DNA of 64,000 nt, taken from assembly GCA_003194525.1 (NCBI GenBank), contig NBIV01000213.1, forward strand, positions 52,866 through 116,865, in the 5' to 3' direction. The stretch's first letter is position 1; each line of letters starts with the position of its first letter. Made by a program: the position numbers and the translations under genes. The stretch comes from Gracilariopsis chorda (taxonomy: Eukaryota > Rhodophyta > Florideophyceae > Gracilariales > Gracilariaceae). The notes beneath the pieces are model-generated. The model saw nothing but the letters and a program-made list of their open reading frames with translations. It searched no databases and was not told where the DNA came from. Below are positions 9,511 through 21,075 of this stretch, piece after piece.

Positions 9511-12104
9511 GATCTGCTACGAAGAGTTAGTCCTGGACTGAAGATCAAAGATTTTTGTGGATAATTGGGACAGTTTCGACATCAACTGGTAGAAGGACAT
9601 CGGATTCTGACATGTTTTAAACTCATATGACAGAATTTACCACTTATTCACTTCAGTTTGAAGTGATGAGTAAGAAAGGAGAGAAGCCGGATTAGGACGT
9701 CAACTTTTTGACCAAGATGTATCCCTATGAGTGGAGCGGATAGGGAGACGCCGACTGACGTGCCAAGACACTCTCAAAGAAAAGGCCGGAGTGGCACGGT
9801 TTGATGGGAGTATTTGGTGCATTGAGGTGTCAGAAAGTATAGGGTTGGCTTAAAACAATTAGAGTGGTTTTTTGGCCTAGTGAAATTTCAAAGATATTCG
9901 GGGCTCTTAGCCATTGTATCTGGGGGAGTTGAAAGGCGTTCCGTCGAGCCTCTGGGGCTGTTCTCTGGAGATGTATTCATTGAAGTAGGTTTGGTTGAGT
10001 CATCGGAGTCCTGGAGCGAAGCAGGTTTTCACGTTGAACAACGGTCCTCCGCCAGAACATAGTGAGACTGAAAAGGCACACCGCTGAGAGATTGGTGCAG
10101 TGAATCCGATCGAGTTTTCGAACTCTCGCGGACATTTTCCAGTTTTGAGGGGTCGAAAATTTTTTCTCTCACCCCTGCAAAAGATTGCTGGTGTCCCCTT
10201 GGGGCTTGGTTTCAGTGGGTAGTGTTGTGGCTACTGAGATCTGAACTTAATCCTATGCCTATACCTGGGAAAGAGCAGAGGGTTTTGTAAAACGGGGCCC
10301 CCTGCGAGAATTGAGTCTTAAAAAATTCTGGCTTTCCTGGCTTTAGAAGTACTGAGCACTGGCCCCCCTCCGGCCGTGATTTGTGTTGATCAGTGGGCGG
10401 GGAAGCATGCAAGGAGCGGCGCTCGGGGTAACCAGAGATTTCGTCCACCTTGTTGTCTAGTCGTGGCCATAAGATTTATCAGCCCCCTCGTACCCAGAAA
10501 GTGGATGCGCTCTCCTATGGTAGAAGCGGCTTGGAAAAGAACTTCAGCCTGTTGTTGGCCTGTAGAGCACTCCCAAGGGTCTATTTTATAGGCTCAAAAA
10601 TCCGTGGAAGGCGTATCGACTAACTTATGCAAGAGTTTAACCTGGAAAGTGATCGAGACGAGCCTAATGGGCATGCTTCGGCAGAAGAATAGCGTTTTGT
10701 GGATTGATCTATTCTGCTCTAAGTAAATGAGTATATTGGATCATAACACACCTAAAGAATCCTGGGTGAATGGTGCCATGTGCGTGTTGGAGATTTTACT
10801 GTAACCAAGCGCGGTATTACGGATATTCAGGGTACCCTAGCATGAAGCTGGTGGGGGGTACTACGTAAATAATCCACTAGGGGGCGAAAATTGCGGTAGA
10901 TGCTTTTTCAATCTCGGCGCTGCAGGAGCAGGTTCTAGTCGTGCCGTTCGTGAGTACTCCTGACTCCTGGACAGGGAAGAAATTTCTTTTTACCTGTTTG
11001 GTTGAGTCTGTAGGAAACTAAGACTCCTGCATATCTACGTTGGAATGATCGCCGTTTAGGTAGGCTGGTCTGGAGAACGGATGGAAAGAACTTTTTCTAA
11101 TGCTCCCCACCTCATTAACAAATGTAAAATTTGACTGACTGCTAGATCACGGTGAGCTTTTTCTTCTTGACAATTCAGGAGGTGGGTGTTGATTTTTTAG
11201 GGGATAGTAGGGCTTTTGCTTAAGATGATTCTGCTCCGAAGGCTCTACGTGCAACCTTTAAGAAGCATGTGCGTCTACGCTCTTCTTCGTAGACGTATAC
11301 GGTTCCTTGGGTGTTAGAGTAACTATTTTTGAATGTGGCAAAAATGGATGAAACCGCTATGTTTGCTTAAAATCTTGATCGGCGAGGGTTTGTGAATGTG
11401 GTGTTTCCTGCCATTGCAACAGATTTTTACACCTCTAGTGTATTTTTTTGATTTTCTCAAGGATGGGTGAATCCGATTTGGACGATCGAACACTACATAG
11501 AAATTCAGAGCTGCACAAGGGCTGTGTCACTAGGGCAGTTTCTTGTAGCGTAGATCGAGAAGTCTACTTTTCATCCCCTAGTGCGAATTCTCGCCTGAAC
11601 TGAGGCCAAACTGTACTCCAGTTTGGCCTCAACCAATGCTCCGGGATTTTTTAAACGTGTAATACGTGGCCGTTGACTTATGAAAATTGGTGGGCTGGTA
11701 TTGTGGCGCGCTAGTGGCTAGTCTAACTCAATGAGGGGACTGGGGGCAACGTTAGCGTAAAAGATCGATTGCCATTCCCAGACGGCCTGCGAGAGAGAAC
11801 CACCTGGGCCAGGCGCGGGTACCGTTAATTCGTAGGAAGTTCCAGCAGGGTGCCAATATACTTCTTTATGTGCTCCGACATAGCGCACTAGGCCTTACGA
11901 GGGACTAGAATGCAAAGATGTAGCCAGTACGGCTTGCGGGGTTATTTAGCCGTCCTACCGCAACGAAGCAGCCTTCTAAACCAAAAAGAAGCCTGTCAGT
12001 GGGCCAAACTGACTAGAAATTGTGGTATGAGTCTACCGCTTTTCTGAAAATATCGACTTTCTGCAAAAGAAAAATCGTCCGAGGTCCTGTGCTATTGTGA
12101 AAGT
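9511..12104. other. Long stretch without recognisable genes
   Basis: Short open frames occur here but none shows a domain, codon bias or similarity to the other elements. The region lies between a PAT-like relic and the DIRS-like ORFs, so it may include the 5' end of the DIRS-like element. Two clear hairpins are present, at about 11272-11297 and 11601-11631. Confidence 0.5.
11601..11631. repeat. Perfect 13-bp hairpin
   Basis: TGAGGCCAAACTG at 11601-11613 is the exact reverse complement of 11619-11631, with a 5-nt loop. Function unknown. Confidence 0.8.
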
Positions 12105-13205
12105 ATGAAGACGGGTAAAGAGGCGCTGGACTGTTTTAGGAAAGAGGTGAGTTTCGCAAAGCTCTCAAAGCTTACTGAAAGTCGCTTGACCAATGCGCTC
12201 GAGTGACTTGAAGCAAAATGCCCTGAGTTTGACAGGGACTTGGTGCCTCCAGAACCAATGACCGCTTCGCTCGTCGCAGCCGAGCTTGAGGCTCGAAGCT
12301 ATCCATCTCTCAAACTTGATTTGGAAGATGACGTAGTGGTTCCCGCTGCGCGTCGTGCGGTCTCAGAATCCGATACAGCGCCGGTATACAAAGTCAAATA
12401 CAGGTCATCCAAGAAGCCAAAAGGGATTAAGAAATCTCGAATAGACCCCTATATTCTAGATGGCGTGGAGGCGGTTGGGACCCGCTCTTCAAAAGCCAGA
12501 AAATGTAGCCACAGAGGCCTCTCTACAGCTAAACTTGCAGCGAAAGTGTAGCAGGTTGTCTCCGCCATGGCGGGTATAATTGAGAGTAACAAGAGGATGG
12601 AGAAGGAGGAAAGGCCCAAAGACGTAATAAGCATGATTAAATCACGTACTCGGGCCGGTAGAAGGACACATCAAAATTCAGGCAGTGACTCATCTTCGTC
12701 GAGCAGTAGCTCCGATAGTGATGAGCTCAAATTTTAAGTGCCTAGACGCCGAAGAAGAAATCATAAGAAGAGGAGGGTGGAAGAAAGCGAAACTGAGTCA
12801 GAAGATGACAAAGAAGACAGTCGTCGTTTTCGTCTCACCGGGAGAAGGTTGAAGGTGAAGGGAAAGGAACGGATTGCGGTAAGCCTTATGCGGGACTGGC
12901 TGTTCGTTTATGGATCATGCACGGTAGCGGTGCAGCATTTTCCAAACTACGGGCTTAGTAATCATAAGCGTAATACCCGGGAAGCTGCATCGATAGCGCA
13001 AGCATTGGATTTCGTCCTTCACGATGAAGGTTTCAAATGGATGAAGAAATCGTCCGCGGTTGAGTTGATGGCTCGCCGATTTTACGCCATCGAAATGGCC
13101 ATGAATCACTGTAGCCGGCAGCTTGCTGACCACGTGGAGGAAAATTCCGATACTCACTCCAATCATGTTCAGGACACCCAGCTGCGATCGTATAAGAATT
13201 TTTGA
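12105..13205 (+). pseudogene. Gag-like ORF of the DIRS-like element
   Basis: One frame from ATG 12105 to the stop at 13203-13205, interrupted by TGA 12204-12206, TAG 12549-12551 and TAA 12735-12737. The middle is rich in serine and acidic residues next to strongly basic clusters; the last 120 residues are more globular, with several His and Trp residues. No zinc knuckle is visible. Position ahead of the RT and overall charge suggest the nucleic-acid-binding particle protein of DIRS elements, but this rests on context, not on a recognised domain. Confidence 0.6.
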
Positions 13206-13849
13206 GCCGCCGAACTTGGTATGGAACGCACTTAGAAGCCACGCTCCCAGAAGAAAGGGGAAACGGGTGGGGGCGAGTAAGAGTAGACGTTCGTTTTTAT
13301 TGCAACTTATCGTAGAACAAATTCTTAGTAGTAGTAGTTTATAGTTATGGATCTACGTGACCTATTTCCGTTAAAGGTGGCCGTCACTGGAAACAGAAAA
13401 TCCTCCACATCTCACCGAGACCGCTCGCCTTTACACCGTTCACTTCTGATTTTTCGCGCTGCTTAATTTTGCGCTAGGGGCCTCAATGTGCTTTATAACC
13501 CCAATGCGCGATTTTTGAAGCATTTTCGCTCCCGACTCCCGGAAAACCCGGAACGGTACCCCGGAAAAAATCAGAACTTGCTGCCTGCGTCCATTAATAC
13601 CTCATTGACCGGTGCGAAAAATTGTGCAGCCTCGCCTTGCTGCAGGTGCAGCCAACGGCCTGTTTTTTTATACATCGATATCTATGGGGATCGGTTTGGA
13701 AAGGCAGATGCCTTGGAAATTGACCCTGATTTGATGTCGCTACCTGCTGGTGTCATTTTAGGGTCTGTCCCTCTCTCCTCATTATTGCCGCCTGATGTTG
13801 CCCGGCAATAATGCGACCCGCAATCTCGCTCAATTTTTTCTGATTCTGT

Positions 13850-15300
13850 CCCTCCGTTGCAGGGCCGAAATCAGAAAGTCGTGATCATGATGAAGAATGG
13901 AAATTATAAGAAGAACTCGGGGAAAGGTTACTGAAGGCTCAGTTGATAGGGGTTTGTGCCGAAGAGCCCGTAGAAATGAATGGAGTGTTTGCAATCCCAA
14001 AGGATGCAAATCGCAAACGCCTGAATATTGGTGCCAGTGGGGGGATTTGCATTTTTCGGAACCTGAGGACCCTTCAATTCCTACTCCCGGCTTAATGACA
14101 CAGATCAAAGTGGATACTTCAGACCCGCTCTGGATTGAAAAATTAGACATCGATCCTTTTTATTATCGCTTGGAGCTCCCGATGCATCTTCGAGTGTTTT
14201 TTGGTTTGTAACCACTTCTGTGCAATGGTAAACGGGTGTACATCCACTTGACGGTGCTACCCATTGGTTGGGGTCACTCTGTTATTATTGTGCATCACGT
14301 CCACTTAGCGAAGCTGCCAAAAGAACGAGAGAGTGTCGAAAATTCTTCAAGTAGGTTAGATCTGGTGAGATACGGGATGTACATTGATGAATTCTTCATT
14401 TTTGGACGAGATCGGGAGCTTGTGGCAAAATACTGCAATCGGGGTTTTGCTGCTTTCGAAAGCGCCGAACTGCCGCCGAAGTTATCAAAATGCGTATCCC
14501 CATGCCAGAATCGTGTGTCTGTGTTAGGAATGGTGGTGGATTCTTCAGTTGAATTGGAACCGGCCTCGGAAAAATTGGAGAGCGTTATTGCTAACACTTG
14601 GTTTTTGGTGAGGCAGAAGATTTGGCCTCGAAAGGTGTTGGAATTGCTCCTCGGCTCATGGAATTGGTTGCTACTACTGAGAAAGCGGATTTTTGCATGT
14701 CTGAAACAGGTTTACAAGCTGTTACAGACTAAAAGATCGGTCCTCACTCCCCTTTTAAGTGTTATAGATGAGTTGAAAAATCTGAATGCCCTTGCACCGT
14801 TACTACATGCAGACATGAAAGCGGATCACTGTCCATTTATATTATGCACCGATGCTAGCAATCAAGGTGGAGCAGCTCTCTACGCCACTATGAACATCCG
14901 CCACCCCTCGCAAACGTCAATTGTAGCGCATCATTCTGATTTTCTAATACCCATTTTTATTGGAAACGATCCTCGAGAATTGGGAAATCAAGCACTTGAT
15001 TTCTCGATTTTTGAGGGCCACCTCAAGTTCTTAGATTGGAAACAAATCCAATCCCATGAACGGCGGTGCCCTGCACACATTAATGTACTTGAGGCCGAAG
15101 GGTTACAATTTGGTCTTAGGTGACTATGTAGGCAGTCCTGTCCCAGAGTTTTTCGCGTTCCCTCTCTCATCAATTCACAAGTCTTGTATTTTTTCCTCGG
15201 AAAAGGTCGAACGTCTGCGCCCACGCTCCAGCGAGCCAGCCTTCGAATATTTGCATTGTTACTAGCTGGGGAGCTACAGATTATTTCGATCTGGATCCCC
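13850..15300 (+). pseudogene. RT-RNase H of the DIRS-like element
   Basis: Fragments in several frames form one RT: a palm segment with LDIDPFYYRL (motif A) near 14140-14180, a block with LPIGWGHSV from about 14260, and the catalytic motif as YIDE at 14380-14391. RNase H follows, with FILCTDASNQGGAALYA and HINVLEAEG, then a tail reading PSEINTADAPSR near 15300. The usual YIDD has become YIDE (GAA at 14389-14391), and frameshifts occur near 13990-14040 and after 15121, so the enzyme is inactive. Upstream 13206-13850 probably held the N-terminal part but is too damaged to read. Confidence 0.75.
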
Positions 15301-15319
15301 TCAGAAATTAATACTGCAG

Positions 15320-16264
15320 ATGCCCCATCACGACGGTTTTGACTTAGCTCTGGCCTCGCTGGCCCTCGTGACGCAGAAACGATATTTAAAATTCTTCAAT
15401 CGGTTTTTGAAATGGTGCAAAGAAAATCGGAAAAGCATTTCTCTCGATGAAATTGACGCACTGCTTGGGGAATATTTTTCCGACATCTATCACCTCAACA
15501 AAAGAGCTGGAAAGGGCATCTGTGATGTGACGAGAACTGCCGTTTTATTTTTTCTGCCCGAACTGAAACGTCAGTTCCCGCTATAGCATAAAGCATTAAT
15601 TTGTTGGGATCACTTAGTACGTAGCCAGGAATACACTCCCTGTCCTTGTGCTTTAGCATTTGCTCTGGCCTACTTTAAAAATCGCCTCTACTCGTTCGAG
15701 TTTGGCCATTCTACGCTGCCTTTTTTACTGTTATCTGCGGTCTAGTGAGTTAGCAGCGCTCTGACGGAAAGAAATACTCCCCGCTGACCGACATGAGTGG
15801 CATGATGGTATTCTGATTTTACAACGAAGTAGAACCTCCCAGCTACAAAAAAGTGTGATGGTTTGGACACCACTGCTTTAGCGATGGTTGCAACGACTTT
15901 TGCGCTACGAAAAAATCGTGATCCGAGCTCGCAGCTCTTTCTGCTCCAGAATGAGCAGTTCAACGACCGCATTCGTAGTACCCTTCAAAATCACCTCCGC
16001 TGCGATCCAAAAAACCCGCACATTACATCGAACTTCTTCTGCTATGGTGTTGCGACGTATGACTTCAAAAAAAACGAGCCTACCCTGCACATCCAATGGC
16101 GTGGCCGCTGGAAAAAGCCGGATATGCTTCTCCGCTTTGTACAGTCTGGAGCCGCAACTCTTGCCAAACTCCTTTTTTCTGCTCAAGCCAAACGGAACAT
16201 CGAGTGCATTAGCTCGTCTATCAACGCTTACTTAAACGTTGTTGGTGAGAAAGGGTGGGAATAG
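15320..16264 (+). pseudogene. Tyrosine recombinase of the DIRS-like element
   Basis: The N-terminal helical core-binding part is at 15320-15585. The first catalytic Arg region reads YLRSSELAAL near 15735, in a frame with a TGA just after it. The C-terminal catalytic part lies at 15863-16264 and contains RGRWKKPDMLL. Compared with the family's usual T-S-H-S-F-R and L-R-Y, this copy has T-S-N-F-F-C (codons 16031-16042) and L-R-F (TTT at 16136-16138). The catalytic His, second Arg and the nucleophilic Tyr are therefore all lost. Frameshifts separate the three parts. In an active copy this enzyme would integrate the circular cDNA without an integrase. Confidence 0.75.
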
Positions 16265-16585
16265 TCGTGTTCCGCCTTTTTTGGGTCCGGTTCTATTCTT
16301 TGGCCTTGAAGAATCAATTTTCTGATTCTTGAGCCCCAGAAATCAATTTTCTGAACCCCTCTAAATGGAAGCCTCTACCACTAGTAAGTGGGGCAACCTG
16401 GCATGGGCTTCATAATTCGCATCTCCTACCTTAATGCGATTCGGAAAGGTCCCATGCAAAGAATGGAGGTTTTGGAAAGTCAAGCAGTTAGTTTATTTAA
16501 CCATAGTCTACTAAATTAAAAATTGATAAGTTGAATTATCCCTCCTTCTGGTTCCAACTAGTGAAACGAATGGTTACGATACAAA
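16265..16585. other. Spacer between the DIRS-like recombinase and the left repeat array
   Basis: AT-rich sequence with a short duplicated phrase (TCAATTTTCTGA twice near 16312-16355). No gene or RNA is recognisable. Confidence 0.4.
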
Positions 16586-17998
16586 ACAAGTGGAAACGGG
16601 CTTCGGCCGTGGGCGGCGCTGCGCGCCGCGTTGTTTTTGTAGCTTTGTGTTTTTAGTAGCGTTCGGAGGCTCTCCGAGCACTTTGCTGGCTTGCGCTTGC
16701 AATAGCGCTCGTAGAACCACGGGGCGCCGCGGCGCCTAGAGTATGTAGAGCCGTAATGGTTTGTGTTTAGGTACCTAAATTGACTGCAGTGCCAGCCAAT
16801 GATGAGAAAGCGCGACACGTTGCTTTGTGTAACTGGATGGCACTGCAGTCATTATGGTAGTGCCAGCCAGTAAGCAGGAAGCTTTGCTACTGCTGCTGCT
16901 GCTGAATTTGTTAAGTAGTAGGGAGGCGTTGCCCCAAATGGGAGTTTTGCATGCGCGTAGAAGGGCATACAGGGCGGTTTATTGGCGCAACGCCTCCCGT
17001 CAGTCAACAACACCCCCCTCATACATGTGGAAATCATTAAGAGTGGGGTGTTGAGACAAGTGGAAACGGCCTTCGGCCGTGGGCGGCGCTGCGCGCCGCG
17101 TTGTTTTTGTAGCTTTGTGTTTTTAGTAGCGTTCGGAGGCTCTCCGAGCACTTTGCTCGCTTGCGCTCGCAATAGAACTCGTAGAACCACGGGGAGCCGC
17201 GGCGCCGAGAGTATGTGGAGCCATTAGGGTTTTTGTTTAGGTACCTAAATTGACTGCAGTGCCAGCCAATGATGAGAAAGCGCGACACGTTGCTTTCTGT
17301 AACTGGATGCCACTGCAGTCATTATGGGAGTGCCAGCCAGTAAGCAAGAAGCTTTGCTGCTGCTGCTGCTGCTGAATTTTTCAAATGGTAGGGAGGCGTT
17401 GCACCAAATGGGCGTTTTGCATGCGCGTAGAGGGGCATACAGGGCGGTTTATTGGCGCACCGCCTCCCGTCAATCAACAACACCCCCCTAATACATGTGT
17501 AAATCATTAAGAGTGGGGTGTTGAGACAAGTGGAAATGGCCTTCGGCCGTGGGCGGCGCTGCGCGCCGCGTTGGTTTTGTAGCTTTGTGTATTTCGTGGC
17601 GTTCGGAGGCTCTCCGAGCACTTTGCTCGCTTGCGCTCGCAATAGCGCTCGTAGAACCACGGGGCGCTGCGGCGCCTAGAGTAATGGTTTGTGTTTAGGT
17701 GTCTAAATTGACTGCAGTGCCAGCCAATGATGAGAAAGCGCGACACGTTGCTTTGTGTAACTGGGTGGCACTGCAGTCATTATGGAAGTGCCAGCCAGTA
17801 AGCAGAAAGCTTTGCTGCTGCTGCTGCTGCTGAAGTTTTTAAATGGCAGGGAGGCGTTGCGCCAAATGAGCGATTTGCATGGGCAAACGGGGGCGTGCAA
17901 GAGGATTTTGTGGCGCAACGCCTCCATTCAATCAAGAACACCCCCCTCATAGAGGAACAAATACTTATAATGGAGAGTTGTTCAGAAACTGGCTTCAA
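16586..17998 (-). repeat. Left array: three tandem ~470-bp units
   Basis: Units start at 16586, 17056 and 17526, an exact 470-bp spacing. Each contains, in order: a GC-rich block with small palindromes, an inverted repeat built on TGACTGCAGTGCCA, a short run of CTG triplets, a 17-bp inverted repeat beginning GGGAGGCGTTG, and a final CAACACCCC/GGGGTGTTG hairpin. The open frames seen repeatedly on the minus strand differ by substitutions without any sign of protein-level constraint and are not taken as genes. Confidence 0.9.
16921..16998. repeat. MITE-like inverted repeat in unit 1 (recurs in every unit)
   Basis: GGGAGGCGTTGCCCCAA (16921-16937) faces TTGGCGCAACGCCTCCC (16982-16998) around a 44-nt spacer. 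Equivalent pairs lie at 17391-17468, 17849-17925, about 20936-21013, 22931-23007 and 23408-23485. No matching target duplication flanks them. Confidence 0.8.
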
Positions 17999-18699
17999 TT
18001 GTCCAATGAGAGCGCACTTAGAACTTTGATTGTGAGCTGATGCTCCTTCCCGACTTGTACACAGAAATATATGGAAAGATATTTCTGCTAATCACGACTT
18101 TTTGCCAGAGTGACCGTTTGCAGACTGCAACCCAGGTTTGCCGTCGTCCTGCCAAAATACTTCCAGGAACAGTCCTCTTGCATCCACGCAAACGTGTCAC
18201 ATTGAAGACACTATTGAATTAACGCAGAGAGAGATTTGCTATGAATTCAGTATTTCTCACTAAATATTCAAAACCAGAACTGCATGAAGTAGCGATGCTC
18301 ACAGTATCTTACGCAGCAGACATTTCTTCAGTAGCACATATGGCGGCCGTACCAACATGATCTCATCAGCTTCACCCAGAAGTCATACAAAAATTATTTT
18401 TGTATCGAAAGAGCCAATGGGCCTTAATAACAAAGAAACTACTGCAACTTCGAAGGACCACAACTACCAATTCATCCCACATGCTACTAAAAGCTGTACT
18501 CCAGTATCATCAAAACTACAGCCACTACTTGCAAGCCATACCCAAAACCAATCTCATATGAACAACAACTTTTGACAACGTGTTTTCCTCTATGATTGAT
18601 CACACATGCTTACAAAACTTTCGATTCCTCAAAGCAGACGTAGTCAAATAAGTAAGCGTCATATATTCACCATCTATATACAAAACAGCGTGCAACCGC

Positions 18700-19490
18700 T
18701 ACAAAACAAAATACCTTCTTACAACTTGCATTATACTCAGTAGTGGTGCTACGCCATATAGAAGTACAGACCGCGAAGTAATGTTTCGCAAACATGCATC
18801 TCAGCTCAGTGAAATCTTTTGGGAAGGGATAGATTCTTTTCTAGATGAGCACGAAAACTTAATCACTGGACAATTACATCCCGAATACATACACCAACAT
18901 GCCACCCGATGATCGGCAGCAGTTTGGAGTAGAACCTATGCATTACAAAATTGCATTGGATTTATTAATAGAACTGTGTGGAAAATCGCATGTCCTGACG
19001 ATGAAGGACTCCACAATGTTGTATTCAATGGACACAAACCAACACATTCTCTTACGTTTCAAGCTGTACCTACACCATATGGTATCATTCTTCATGCGAA
19101 AGGGCCAGTGAAAGGTAGAAGACATGACTGGACGTTGTATGCTCGGTCCTAAATGGGTGCACAATCGGCAACAGCACGGCACTGCGCTGATGTGCAGTAT
19201 TGCATAAACGGCGATAGTAAATACAACGAGAGAAACTACTTTCAAGTTCTAATTCAAAGATCGCAACTAAATGCCGATCAGTGCGCTTTCAGCACCACAA
19301 TGTCATCGGGAAGCATAACTGTTGAATGAGCTTTTAAAGAATTGAGGACATACTGGAGCACAACCGATGTCATACGCAAACTTCGTGTGCTACGAGCGCC
19401 AGTCGGTTCTCTTTATCTTCCCTCTCTACTTTTGCATAACTTACGGTCATGCTTCTATAGCAACCAAATATCACGCTACTTTCACACCCT
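18700..19490 (+). pseudogene. PIF/Harbinger transposase (DDE_Tnp_4 type)
   Basis: In one frame (ATG 18781, coding sense from about 18700) the translation has the Harbinger hallmark blocks: GFINRTVWKIACP, VFNGHKPTHSLTFQAVPTP, GPVKGRRHDWTLY, INGDSKY, SITVE and a final LLLHNL helix. These are the regions carrying the D-D-E triad. The first Asp is replaced by Asn (AAT 18967-18969); the second Asp (19126-19128) and the Glu (19324-19326) remain. Stops at TGA 18910, TAA 19150 and TGA 19327 inactivate it. Harbinger transposases cut and paste DNA with a partner Myb-like protein, and a convergent candidate follows. Confidence 0.85.
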
Positions 19491-19512
19491 GCCACCCTCT
19501 CTGCAAGCGCAT

Positions 19513-19976
19513 TTAGCGTCTAGTGCAAAGCACAGATTGTGTGAAAGACCCTGCGCAGGGACGAGCACAAAGTCTGCAGCGACCGGAGTCTGCGCAAGGA
19601 GCGACGCGACGAGCAAAGCTCGCCTCTGCGCTGGATCCTTCATTGATACCCCCATCTTCATAATTTGCATCGGTTGTCATTTTCTTAGTAGCTGAAACAG
19701 CTTGTAAACTTCTGATGTCATCCATCATCATTTTGCACCACTGCACATCCAGCTTTTGAGCTTCATCGCGCTCCCACTTGCGCTTTTGTGGATCAAGAAC
19801 TTTGTCATTCTTGGCTGCTTGGAATTGCTAACGTTCTAGATTTAATCTCTCCTTTTCTATCTTAAAACGACAAGCGTCGCCGCGCTCTATAGCCGCTGTA
19901 AAAGATGCATTTTCATTGTGAACAGATGGGGATGATGAAGAGCGACTTGTTATTATTTTCTCTGATGGTCATTAAC
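19513..19976 (-). pseudogene. Coiled-coil partner ORF of the Harbinger element
   Basis: The minus strand reads as a highly charged helical protein from about 19976 to 19513, rich in Glu, Lys, Arg and Gln (for example RFKIEKERLNLER and DPQKRKWERDEAQKLD), with one TAG at 19828-19830. The translation fits the C-terminal coiled coil of the Myb/SANT-like DNA-binding protein that PIF/Harbinger elements encode beside the transposase, often on the opposite strand. The Myb domain itself is not recognisable upstream. The assignment rests on composition and position. Confidence 0.45.
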
Positions 19977-20879
19977 ATTCCTTCATGGCATCTATCACTT
20001 CCATCCTCCGAGTCACGCCTTCTTGTTGTTCTTTGTCTAATAAATGCTCCAACTCTCTTCTTCTTTTCCCCAAGTTCTTTTTGCATTCAAGTATTTTCTT
20101 TTTGCACTTGCAGCAAATTATCGCAAACTTCTTTCATCATACTTAAAAATTAGACAAGCTCGCTGATATCACAGCCAAGTTTACTTAATCTGGCTTCAAT
20201 CGCATTTCGCTTGTCAACCCCATCTTGCAAACGTTTATAGCGATGTTGCAAAGATTGTCATGTTAATGCGTGTTTAAGACATTTTTTTCCATTTACCTTA
20301 GCAACTTCTATCTCAAAACGTTCGCGCGTTTTGCCATATGGTCCAATGTGAGCATTTGCAGCAGCTACCTCTCTCCTATTTATGAGGTCGTCTTCTTTGA
20401 GGAAGCGACACTGATGTTTGATCGATTATGCGACTACAGAGAGGACAGAGTCATTATATGCTGTTGTTTGTACATGGAGTAAAGTGTTTGGCCTTCTTGA
20501 AGGCTATGCAAACTCGGTTTCATCTTCTACCGGTGTTCTTGGTAGCATTTTGACGAGGTAGACTTGAAAAAACGTCAAAAATAGTCTTGGAAGAATGCAG
20601 TTGCAGTAGGAGAGCAATTTGAGGTGAGCGCTGACTGAAGCTCACGTGGCTTCACTACAGACCCATTTTTCACTACGTCGGAGACACAAGACTTCAATAA
20701 AGTTGGTCTCACGACTGACACCAGTAAACGTGTCACGAAATTTTACTCACATCGCAACGGAGTTCCGCTTATGTAAAATCTGTACTGTGCATACACAAGC
20801 CGCCGTCATTGTCAGCCCATGCCCGACTGTGTGCCCGCTAAAGGAAGCGTCGGATGATATATGCGTGCAGCTACCAATC

Positions 20880-21060
20880 TCAACACCCCACTCTAAATGA
20901 TTTGATCATTTACGAGGTGGGTGTTGTTGACTGAAGGGAGGCGTTGCGCCACAAAATCGCTTCGCACGCCCCCGTTTGCGCATGCAAAACGCCCATTTGG
21001 CGCATCGCCTCCCTGCCATAAAAACATTCAGCAGCAGCCGCAGCAGCAAAGCTTTCAGTT
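20880..21060 (+). repeat. Internal partial unit of the ~470-bp repeat, inverted relative to the left array
   Basis: It starts with the CAACACCCC hairpin and continues through the GGGAGGCGTTG inverted repeat into a CAG-triplet run, then diverges just before the helicase ORF. It is in the same orientation as the right array. Confidence 0.8.
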
Positions 21061-21075
21061 AATTAGCTGCTGCTA

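Larger units (their letters stand above)
12105..16264 (+). mobile_element. DIRS-like tyrosine-recombinase retrotransposon, decayed
   Basis: Three coding regions occur in the order expected of DIRS-type elements: a gag-like ORF, an RT/RNase H region and a YR. There is no DDE integrase. All three are interrupted. I could not find terminal or internal complementary repeats, so the limits given are only those of the coding parts; the real element is longer on both sides. It is a different lineage from the PAT-like element at 56.8-62.7 kb, with different RT and YR sequences. Confidence 0.75.

Noticed and set aside
16558..17998. Repeated minus-strand open frames of 60-112 codons in each 470-bp unit
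   Set aside because: They follow from the repetition itself, share no recognised domain, run across inverted repeats and triplet tracts, and vary without sparing amino acids.
16586..17998. Possible CRISPR array
   Set aside because: Units are ~470 bp, tandem and in a eukaryotic transposon context, with no short repeat-spacer pattern or cas genes.
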